64,000 bases of DNA from JACRCG01 sp964524835 (GTDB lineage: Bacteria; Desulfobacterota; Desulfuromonadia; Geobacterales; Pseudopelobacteraceae): contig CAZGEG010000016.1 in the NCBI GenBank assembly GCA_964524835.1, forward strand, positions 47,727 to 111,726. The letters run 5' to 3'. Of this stretch, positions 35,101-39,856 are shown piece after piece. The notes beneath the pieces were generated by a model. That model did not search any database. It had not been told where the DNA came from and was given only the letters and a program-made list of their open reading frames with translations. The position numbers were made by a program, and so were the translations under genes. Position 1 is the stretch's first letter. The number at the start of each line of letters is the position of its first letter.

Positions 35101-35878
35101 TGATGTCCCGCACCAGCAGGCCGTCGTCCGCCTTGATCCAGCCGGTGTTGGTCTTGATACCGTCAGCATTATGGTCAAATGTTACCCCGCCGTTGGTGGC
35201 AATGGTCTCGACGCCGTCACCATCCAGATCGAGGGCCAGAGGGTCACCGATGTAGACGATACGGTAGGTGTTGGGTCTTGTGGGGTCGGGGAGGCGCGGA
35301 TCGGTCGGTTTTGTCGGCTTACGAATGTCTTCTCGCCATTTGTTTATGGGATCGGGCGTGGGATAGTGGTGACGGCGGGTGTCGATACTGTCTGGTGGAA
35401 GGTCGGGATATCGGCTATTTTCTAGGTTATCCCAGATATCGAATATCAACGGTTTAACTTTATCTTGATAGCCGTCCGCAATCTCACTCCCGTAAATAGA
35501 TGCAGCGACAGCACCAGCTACAGCACCTACAACAGCGGCAACCGCAACTGCAGGTGAAGCAGCTGCGGCACCAGCAGCAACAACTGCAGCCGCAACAATA
35601 GCAGACCCAATTTCAGCCAACCCAATTTGAGCTAGAATTTGAACAGCCTGACTTTCAATTTTTGCCAAATTGTCTGGATTTGGATCTCTGTTATAATCAA
35701 TTGCGGCCTGTGCAACATTGCCTAGAAAATCGTGGAAAGCTGCAATATTCGCGGCCGGATTTCCGAATGCTTTTCCACCGCCATATTCTATAGCTTGCGC
35801 AACTCCTTCGCTGGTACCAGTACTGACTGCATTCCACCAAGCATTAGTTCCAGTCCATATAGCGTTATTGTCAGCCAT
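26129..35878 (-). CDS. Giant RTX calcium-binding protein with CADG-type repeats (T1SS substrate)
   Basis: 3249 residues, start ATG at 35878 with AGGAGG upstream. Residues 1-170 have an Ala-rich hydrophobic stretch (about 85-150); about 220-310 carry EF-hand/dockerin-like calcium loops (DLDGDGVET, DINGNGTID, DLDSNADGKID). Residues about 650-2150 hold many GGxGxDxLx RTX nonapeptides arranged in nine modules, each closed by a haemolysin-related xFxDGT motif (FSDGTVLD, FADGTVWD and so on). A Gly/Tyr-rich insert lies near 30.82-30.92 kb. Residues about 2158-3080 are eight 100-residue CADG/He_PIG repeats ending in NVNDAP plus one VCBS-like module. The about 170-residue tail is polar with His and Cys, and ends in a Gly-rich segment like T1SS signals. 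It is probably a secreted or surface adhesin; no adhesion or catalytic domain is recognised. Confidence 0.92.
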   Translation of the reverse strand: MADNNAIWTGTNAWWNAVSTGTSEGVAQAIEYGGGKAFGNPAANIAAFHDFLGNVAQAAIDYNRDPNPDNLAKIESQAVQILAQIGLAEIGSAIVAAAVVAAGAAAASPAVAVAAVVGAVAGAVAASIYGSEIADGYQDKVKPLIFDIWDNLENSRYPDLPPDSIDTRRHHYPTPDPINKWREDIRKPTKPTDPRLPDPTRPNTYRIVYIGDPLALDLDGDGVETIATNGGVTFDHNADGIKTNTGWIKADDGLLVRDINGNGTIDTGAELFGDNTKLQTGTNAVNGFAALTDLDSNADGKIDASDAAFNELKIWRDLNQDGVSQANELSTLTDLGIQSLSTTGTNVSIPLPGGSQILTGNYTNLDGTTATLADLNLTQDTFYSEYTEHIAVPQELADLPDLAGMGRLRNLQEAAALSPALADVLTQYAAAETRTEQKALIDQVLFEWAKTDPSYSASPVELINTYRNLQYDEKSSNVIYLRWGQSVPVYLSYIPKTYVDTSLQQHTRVIDAVLGDRVTTALSDLISPETANMNRSYTALAEAVYTELLIQTRFKKYLNAVELSITDTSITLDTSKVTQMFQDRIASDPVNGLTDLFEFNRYANDLLTGTGWDGTDLLDENLRSLTVTPQLQALYQEFNVLLNGSNGGSADDIILGDDQKRTINGGDGNNILLGGSAAETLTSGSGNDMVRGGDGNDTIRAGLGDDVIDGGHGDDILYGTDGNGYYNLTNDNDIYLFGPGDGHDTIYNRNYGMANSDTIRFKEGISSDSVRFERLSGYSDDLIIILGDGSDSITVKNWFSSPYYKIARIEFSDGTVLDTAYVDTHLIKTGTEGNDTITGSESGENIKGLGGNDTLIAGGGADILDGGAGDDVMAGGYGDDIYRFGRGSGHDVVSEGFGGYYWINSPNDSIELTEGVVPDDIIIRRLGTDMVLSVKGTDDQLTVKDSFNDYNEGNRIEQVRFADGTVWDINALQARALLSTDGDDRLEGGIADEIIDGGAGNDLLIGHSGNDTYSFGRGSGQDVVTEEWSSTTDTVSFQPGITPADLEFSLVNEDLVVTVKDTQDTLRITYGAWYSSMIERFTFADGTTLTWNNVITLANVAPTSESLVGTSGNDILVGSDLDSTILGLEGDDRLTGAGGNDSLEGGGGNDKLTGNKGDDSLYGGDGDDILIGGDGRDYLYGGTGSNVYRFKQGDDLDYVRARLADGFDDTIEFDTGITLADLEVQLGNQTWDIQPGDSGYATLVVGTGEAAFRIEIDGWYTDIARSSIKRFLFSDGTVMSIDEIIAMNDGGVAGTQWGTYDADKLKGSNAEDNIYAEDGDDVVHARAGDDYVNGGYGNDRIFAGSGNDNLNGSNGDDILDGGKGDDYLYGGANADILAGGKGADSLNGGSGEDVYLFNRGDGDDYIENNWYDGVKTLSFGVGIAPSDVKALVNEYGELALLVDDGAGGSIRIPWFQSDLITEVDVLPLQRVQFVGADGTISVYDLESLVRSSLGSLSTSSVAAPIPLFADASAYDITFASLPAGGDDAVAYAQTGDVSGTAFYGASPTPSAGDDRVVGTKRKDNLVTGAGNDILYGLGGNDYLDGGSGHDRIDAGAGNDIVFGGSGNDLVMGGDGDDFIYAGDGNDIAYGGLGADTFVFNAGDGLLTIEQDYIDTGYGGGEGGEYAASYVDYGGGYGGDYGGGYGGSIENNVLSFGEGISLSDLRFSERDGYLIIDIPSTGDQLRLAGYNPDSPTLTNVVDSYLFADGSVATPQDILAVGVSSVGTGGDDYLYGTVGNNTIEGGAGNDYFSSGQGSDRLMGGSGDDTYEFNLGDGMDTVVDISDPDMENRVNFGYGIYQDSIRTEVVDGSLVLWVGYGGDGIRFEGFDPTVPGMPQPVGSFNFWDGSSMSFSDLLASTAGAAYQEGGSGSNTYVFNQGDGVVSIFDFPEEGAVNTLKFGPGIAPEDLLRHLRFDSPEDSDSGSGTFIIAFDNGDQVRMDGFTPDDVDASPRSIDTFVFDDGTILSFAEAVRSIFVVEGDTDDNLLTGTNLSDRLYGYDGSDTLESGAGNDVLTGGTGDDLLNGGGGRDTYVFNIGNGIDTVIDAAQNGIGNIASFGPGITMDDLSFTQDGTTLTISYGTAGDAIVVENFDLTGVNGTEVIDTFEFSDGSVISYRELTNHAPVAEEPLSALTATQDQPFVFQIPATAFSDADGDQLTYHVSVSGYDTPPEWLSFDPATLILSGTPGNDHVGAFTVEVSATDPFGATAGQSFSVTVENVNDAPMVVTQLTSQGATQDQPFSFRIPDGTFVDIDRGDQLSVSAVLANGNPLPSWLTFDAASGAFSGTPGNDDVGAVNVTVTATDRAGAATSSSFTIDVANVNDAPVVTTPLSVQGATQDQPFSFRIPGDTFTDIDAGDQLAYSATQANGDPLPHWLQFDASTGTFSGIPGNDDVGAVSVRVTAADLAGATADSSFTIEVANVNDAPILTDPLADRAAIQDQPFSFQIPGGTFTDIDAGDQLTVSATLANGDPLPGWLQFDTTSSTFSGTPGNDNVGGIDVTVTATDRAGAAVANTFNLAVINTNDAPVVAAALADQAATEDLAFSFQIPADSFKDIDAGDSLSYTATLADGTGLPAWLSFNAATQTFSGIPGNDDAGAVSVQVTASDMAGAMASSTFAITIANVNDAPIVANPLADQTVAEDQPFSLQIPADAFNDVDTGDQLAYSATLANGDPLPSWLSFNAATGDLSGTPGNGEVGSYGIKLTATDTAGAAASSVFTLAVQNVNDAPVATIPIPSLTAAAGEVFSWQVPADTFTDVDAGDSMTLGARLSNGDPLPAWLAFDPATQTFSGTPAGGSTGNIGIQLTATDRAGATADSGFTLTVTGGNRPPVAVHDSASLIEDTRICASGNLLANDTDPDPGTVLTVASPGIKRGEYGYLGIKADGSYSYQLANFAPSVQSLGRDNTATDRFDYSVTDGTASATSSLDVAIAGTNDAPIVIKHLADRGLTANKNFSFRLPENSFIDIDKGDVLSYTATLANGKALPAWLKFDAASGTFSGKAPKTLGDLDVRVTATDKVAATGSTKGSLSVSDTFSLSVVKGDPWVREVDDQPSHEQCHDRNDNQPTAPHVPGRKENHDDEEAYGRGSENSRHDDDRRKTPDGGQLPSSPVGCLDSELLERYLQRSDHTTVSGDDGSIAARWQAIDRAIALDLADSDDCYQQMKQGADLSHLGKNGEGISSGSGYGMGGMALAAGSGTNLKGFNGLKEGMHSL
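26640..29403 (-). repeat. Array of eight 300-bp CADG-type repeats plus one VCBS-like unit
   Basis: Units of exactly or nearly 100 codons share ATQDQPFSFRIP, DIDAGDQL, LANGDPLPSWLxFD, FSGTPGNDDVGA, VTVTATDRAGA and the linker NVNDAP. A VCBS-like module (NLLANDTDPDPGTVL) interrupts the array before the last CADG unit. The DNA of adjacent units is highly similar, so unequal recombination could change copy number. Confidence 0.85.
29690..33940 (-). repeat. RTX nonapeptide repeat region in nine modules
   Basis: Dense GGxGNDxLxGG-type repeats (for example GGDGDDILIGGDGRDYLYGG) alternate with short beta segments ending in F-x-DGT/S. Nine such closures are counted. Calcium ions bind the Asp residues after secretion and drive folding outside the cell. 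Confidence 0.85.
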
Positions 35879-36391
35879 TTACACTTCCTCCTCTTTCGAT
35901 ATATTTTTAATACCCAAACGTAAATTACATCCACAATCCAGTTTTTCAGGCGACATTCCAGTCAACTGTGAAAGTATTTCATAAAATAATTTCATGTTAT
36001 TTCGTGCGATAAACCCATAAAATATTGCTAAACTTTTTTTTTGATTTTGACTTGTTATTACAATCATTTCCCTAAACCATATTGTGTAGTTACTATATCC
36101 GGCATCTTTCAACTCATATTGTATATCCTTCGAAAAGGTCCTCCGTTTGATGATTTTATCTTTGTAAAGCACAAATTCTTTCGCATTTAATAATACTAAC
36201 CAATAAAAAATTGAGCCTACAAAAAATAATAAAAAGATAATAAACATCATCCATTTTGACTGTTGTATTGCCGTATTCATCATAAAAGCACACAACGATA
36301 TCATAGGCCCCCAAAAGCAAACGAATCTACCAAGCATCTTCCCTTTGTGGTACTTGAGAACAATCAAAGGTTCATCATTCTCTTCTTTCAC
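35879..36391 (-). CDS. Small PH-like membrane protein upstream of the RTX gene
   Basis: 170 residues from a GTG at 36391 that overlaps the 42-codon upstream ORF by 4 nt (GTGA), with GGAGG just before it. Two transmembrane segments (about residues 20-42 and 47-68, FVCFWGPMISLCAFMMN and MMFIIFLLFFVGSIFYWLVL) are followed by a beta-rich domain resembling bacterial PH-like modules (EFVLYKDKIIKRRTFSKDI). The stop codon directly abuts the RTX start. It is AT-rich compared with its neighbours. Similar in layout to the membrane gene at 36786-37484. I do not recognise a named family; a role in RTX export or immunity-like membrane protection is speculation. Confidence 0.7.
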   Translation of the reverse strand: MKEENDEPLIVLKYHKGKMLGRFVCFWGPMISLCAFMMNTAIQQSKWMMFIIFLLFFVGSIFYWLVLLNAKEFVLYKDKIIKRRTFSKDIQYELKDAGYSNYTIWFREMIVITSQNQKKSLAIFYGFIARNNMKLFYEILSQLTGMSPEKLDCGCNLRLGIKNISKEEEV

Positions 36392-36516
36392 GCCCCCCTC
36401 CGCACAGCGAACAATTCAAAATTGTCGCCCGCCAACTCGGGCAGATCGCCTAAATCTTGGGATATGCCAACATGGCTGACGAAACGGGAGCCGACTGTAG
36501 TTACTTGAATGTTCAT
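36388..36516 (-). CDS. 42-residue small ORF coupled to membrane protein gene
   Basis: ATG at 36516 with AAGGA 9 nt upstream; the product begins MNIQVTTVGSRFVSH, is soluble and ends before the GTG of the next gene, with which its stop overlaps (GTGA). Good ribosome binding site and translational overlap support a real gene, but the sequence is unknown to me and too short for a family call. Confidence 0.45.
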   Translation of the reverse strand: MNIQVTTVGSRFVSHVGISQDLGDLPELAGDNFELFAVRRGA

Positions 36517-36536
36517 TTAGAGCATCCTTTTCAGTT

Positions 36537-36775
36537 CTAGATTGATGTTCCAGCTTTACTTTTCATTTCCTGTGGGATCCCTTCAGATGGATCAACAAGC
36601 TCGATCCAGCAATTCTGGTGAACGCGTAGTCCGTCAAGATCAAGGAATGATGTGTGGCAAACTCTTACGGTTGTCCCGGCCTGCAATGCTGCATCGCCGG
36701 CAAGCGCCGCATAATGTTTGCTGCTTGTGACATAAACTGTCCTGCATCGAATGTGTTTTGTGCTGGATCGCCCAT
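36537..36775 (-). pseudogene. Frameshifted small gene in the RTX operon
   Basis: An ATG at 36775 with AAGGGGGG upstream starts MGDPAQNTFDAGQFMSQA, which reaches a stop after 36 codons. A second frame continues directly with coding-like sequence HYAALAGDAALQAGTTVRV, then LDLDGLRVHQNCWIELVDPS, up to TAG at 36537. Joining the frames near 36718-36722 (CAAGCAGCAAACAT), as if one base had been lost, yields a single about 79-residue protein. This is either a pseudogene, a sequencing error or, less likely, programmed frameshifting. It sits 11 nt after the upstream membrane gene. Confidence 0.5.
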
Positions 36776-36785
36776 ACTACCCCCC

Positions 36786-37484
36786 TTAAGATATTGGTTT
36801 TATATTGAATTCTGAAGCGTTCTTTTGTACAACTTCCATTACTTTACGTATTTGAGCATGATCATAATGTTTGTTTTTACGTAGGCTAATTCCAATGGCC
36901 TCTATAAATTTGCTCTTGAATAACCTGATTGGTGTTATTAAATTAAATTTATACGTTTTGCTGATAGCTGCTCGATAATCGCCATGCACATCTACTCGCA
37001 TGTCAGTATAATAAATGACGAAAGTTTTCATAAACCATGGCACTACTTCAACCCTATTATTAAAAAAAGTTATTTTTTTCCAATTCAAACCTCGCATAAA
37101 ATACGGCAGACCTATAATCCACCCCCACCCCATGTAGAAAAAACTTGCTTTCACACCAATCCTTTTATCGCTGGCAGGCCATACGGACGCATAATCACCG
37201 GTCATAAGCACTGGCAGGATTACGCAAATAATGTAAAATAATGTAACGGCAATGACGAATAGGAACCCAATCCAATGCCACATCCGGTTTGAACTTAAAA
37301 CTACCAGTGCCCTCTCTGTTCCCATGCCTCTGGAAACAGCTTCTTCCGAGGAATTTTCGAGTGAGCTCGCCCCTGCCGGTGCATTTTCTGTTTCCAAGCA
37401 TAGAGAAACTTCATTCATGTATTTCTCTTCAATCATATCTTCCGGCCACCCACCACGTGCCGCACTATCATCTTTCACATTCAC
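36786..37484 (-). CDS. Small membrane protein with two transmembrane helices, PH-like
   Basis: 232 residues from a GTG at 37484 preceded by GGAGG. The first 90 residues are polar; then come two transmembrane segments (about 95-120, WIGFLFVIAVTLFYIICVIL; about 140-158, FFYMGWGWIIGLPYFM) and a beta-rich C-terminal domain (KKITFFNNRVEVVPWFM). It shares its topology with the protein encoded at 35879-36391 and may be a distant paralogue. In-frame codons continue upstream to 37565 without a better start. AT-rich. Function unknown; its place between export and RTX genes suggests an envelope role. Confidence 0.65.
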   Translation of the reverse strand: MNVKDDSAARGGWPEDMIEEKYMNEVSLCLETENAPAGASSLENSSEEAVSRGMGTERALVVLSSNRMWHWIGFLFVIAVTLFYIICVILPVLMTGDYASVWPASDKRIGVKASFFYMGWGWIIGLPYFMRGLNWKKITFFNNRVEVVPWFMKTFVIYYTDMRVDVHGDYRAAISKTYKFNLITPIRLFKSKFIEAIGISLRKNKHYDHAQIRKVMEVVQKNASEFNIKPIS

Positions 37485-37586
37485 ACCGCCCTCCTTTCGC
37501 CCAGCAATCGAATAATGCCCGCCAGCCTGCAGCGCTAATGCATTCGTCACAACTTCAACAAGCAATCAACATCCAACGCTTCTTCC

Positions 37587-38957
37587 CTAAATCTCCGACA
37601 CAAACTCCTCGAACTTCCCGTTCGGCCCGACCGGCAACTCCGGCAAACAGACAATTTTCATTTCAAAGGGATGGCCCAACGAACTCCTGACAATTGCACA
37701 CAGGGCCTCTTTTTCTGAATTTTCCAGAGGTCGATCCACGACCAGTCGCATTTCGATTGCAGTAAGACTCTTCTGGATCAGCTGGTACTGCCGCACCGGC
37801 GCGACCGACCGGTACTCGGCGAATCCCACCAGGGGCCAGCGCTTCTCGCCGTCCGGCATGGTGATCATATTACGGACACGGCCATAGATCCTGGAGAGGG
37901 TGAGGAGCCCCCTGCCGCAGGGGCACGGTGGACCGACCTCGGCAAAGTCGCGCAGCTCGTAGCGCAGCAGCGGCATGGCAAAGCCGTGCAATGTAGTAAC
38001 GAAAATTCTGCCGGTTTCTCCCGGTGCGCAGGGGTGACCCGATTCGTCCACAACCTCAACGAGCAGGCTTTCCGACTGCACGTGGTAAAGGCCGGAGTCG
38101 GGGCATTGGAGGGCGATATTGCCCACTTCCTGTGAACTGTAGAGATCAACAGGTGGGAAACCGAACAGCTCAGCACACTCATCTTTCAACCAGGTCGGCA
38201 GCACCTCGCCGATCGTCTGGATTCCCTTGAGCCTCGGTGGGGTCAACCCACTCGCATGAAAATAGCCCACAAGGGCGCCGAGATTGGAGGGGTAGGTAAT
38301 CAGGTGATCGGGGGCATGGCGGGTCAGCCAGGCTGCCTGGCGGCTGACGCCGGTGCCGATGGAAAGTGCTGCGCTGGGACCGGTTGCAAACAGCCGGTCG
38401 GTCGTCCCTCCCCACCCCGCACTGGTCACGCCGTCGTCCCCTGCGGGCACTCCGCCGCGAATGGCGCAGAGCTTTCCGGTTAGGTCGCGCCGATGCCAGC
38501 TATGGTCACGCAGGGTGACCGCCTGCCACATGAGGAGGTCATACCCGCTGCGGAGCACCTCCACCGGCTGGCCGGTGGAGCCTGATGTGCGGCTCACGTG
38601 CACTTTCCCGTGTGATCGGGGTAGTGCCGTGCTGGCGAGACTCCTGCCGGCATCCTGAACAATGCGCCTCGTGAGGACCGGGATGGAGGACCAGGTTTCC
38701 GGCGTCAGCGGGCAGGATGGGTCAACGCCCGCTTCGGCGAAGAGCGTGTGATAGTACGGGACCGTTTCGCGGGCGTGTTGGGCAATGGAAGCAAGCTGGG
38801 CAAATTGAAGTTCGCGCAGCTGGTCGGCAGTGAGCCACTGGGTCTGCTCCAGCTGCTGGCAGAGGCTGAAGAGCAGCGCCATATCAGCTCGGGGCACGGG
38901 CGGAAAAACGACTCCGGATAGAGCAGGACGTATGGAAAGGGAGAACGGCAGCGTCAT
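37587..38957 (-). CDS. Adenylate-forming ligase, PaaK/CapK family
   Basis: 456 residues. The ATP-binding P-loop SRTSGSTGQPVEVLRSGYD is near residue 120; DLYSSQEVGNIALQCPDSG is the A5-like motif; ETGRIFVTTLHGFAMPLLRYE, YGRVRNMITMPDG and the final GPNGKFEEFV belong to the C-terminal subdomain. PaaK activates aryl or acyl acids with ATP and passes them to CoA; the CapK-like branch sits in polysaccharide clusters and its substrates are mostly unknown. The ATG overlaps the methyltransferase stop by 4 nt. Its place in a T1SS operon is unusual and suggests acylation of an exported molecule, which is inference. Confidence 0.85.
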   Translation of the reverse strand: MTLPFSLSIRPALSGVVFPPVPRADMALLFSLCQQLEQTQWLTADQLRELQFAQLASIAQHARETVPYYHTLFAEAGVDPSCPLTPETWSSIPVLTRRIVQDAGRSLASTALPRSHGKVHVSRTSGSTGQPVEVLRSGYDLLMWQAVTLRDHSWHRRDLTGKLCAIRGGVPAGDDGVTSAGWGGTTDRLFATGPSAALSIGTGVSRQAAWLTRHAPDHLITYPSNLGALVGYFHASGLTPPRLKGIQTIGEVLPTWLKDECAELFGFPPVDLYSSQEVGNIALQCPDSGLYHVQSESLLVEVVDESGHPCAPGETGRIFVTTLHGFAMPLLRYELRDFAEVGPPCPCGRGLLTLSRIYGRVRNMITMPDGEKRWPLVGFAEYRSVAPVRQYQLIQKSLTAIEMRLVVDRPLENSEKEALCAIVRSSLGHPFEMKIVCLPELPVGPNGKFEEFVSEI

Positions 38958-39856
38958 GTCTGCTCTCTCCGGTGGAGGGCGACGATGGGGCAGCGTTCGC
39001 CCAGCTCGTAGGACGGCAGGACCGTTTTCACCACCTCAAAATCAGGCCCGAACGCCCGCAGAGCCTCGCCCAGGGTGGGGAAAATATAGCGGGTATCCAC
39101 CCCGCGATAGACATCTATGGTGGCAATCGCCTCTCTGGGCCAGCCGGTCATCCGTGCCAGGGTCTCTGGGGCGGGAATGTTGCTGTACCACGCATCCCAG
39201 ATATCGGCGAGCCTTACCCCCTGTTCGATATCGCCATGGAGAGACATAGCAAGGCGCCACTTGAGGATATGAGGGTTGGCTATCTCCCCCCCATGAAGCG
39301 CCACCACCACATCGCTGATGGTTTCGGAAACCTGGGGACGGCAAAAGACGCGCAGCAGAAACAGCCCTCCCGGGCTGAGTATCCTCGAAACGGAACCCAT
39401 AAATGAGCGTACGCCATCCGGATAGGCGAGGACGTTCAGGCAACCGTCGCCAATGACGATGTCCCTTGACCGGTCGGGCAGCGGCACACTGCACCAGTCG
39501 GCACACAACACTGTCGCAGCCACCCACGGGTTGGCGCCGCGCCAGACGTTGCGGATCATGATTTCGGAGTGGTCACAGGCCAGCAGTTCGGTACCCACCG
39601 GCCAGTTCATCCTTGCGATCTCGGGAGTCACTCCCAGGAGCAGCGCCCGGATGGCGTTTTTGCTCTCAGCCGGCTCCCAGTTCCTGATAAGTCGCAGGTA
39701 TTCATGGATGTCTTCGGGGGCGGGCCTGAGGGGCGAAGTTATCCATTGCCACTGTCGCGCGTGGCTGTTCCAGTGGCTCTCACCGCCGCTTTGAACGTAG
39801 CCGCCGCCAGAACCATGCGGCAACGCGGTTGTCTTTTCATGGTTTGCCGTTATCAC
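38954..39856 (-). CDS. Divergent class I SAM methyltransferase in T1SS operon
   Basis: 300 residues from a GTG at 39856 overlapping the exporter stop by 4 nt (GTGA). Motif I is atypical (ALLLGVTPEIARM instead of GxGxG), followed by TELLACDHSEIMI, LCADWCSVPLPDRSRDIVIG and a post-motif SRILSPGGLFLLRVFC. The overall order is that of methyltransferase class I folds. The missing glycine-rich loop could lower activity or reflect a divergent family. It lies between the exporter and the PaaK-like ligase, so it may methylate the same product. Confidence 0.75.
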   Translation of the reverse strand: MITANHEKTTALPHGSGGGYVQSGGESHWNSHARQWQWITSPLRPAPEDIHEYLRLIRNWEPAESKNAIRALLLGVTPEIARMNWPVGTELLACDHSEIMIRNVWRGANPWVAATVLCADWCSVPLPDRSRDIVIGDGCLNVLAYPDGVRSFMGSVSRILSPGGLFLLRVFCRPQVSETISDVVVALHGGEIANPHILKWRLAMSLHGDIEQGVRLADIWDAWYSNIPAPETLARMTGWPREAIATIDVYRGVDTRYIFPTLGEALRAFGPDFEVVKTVLPSYELGERCPIVALHRREQT

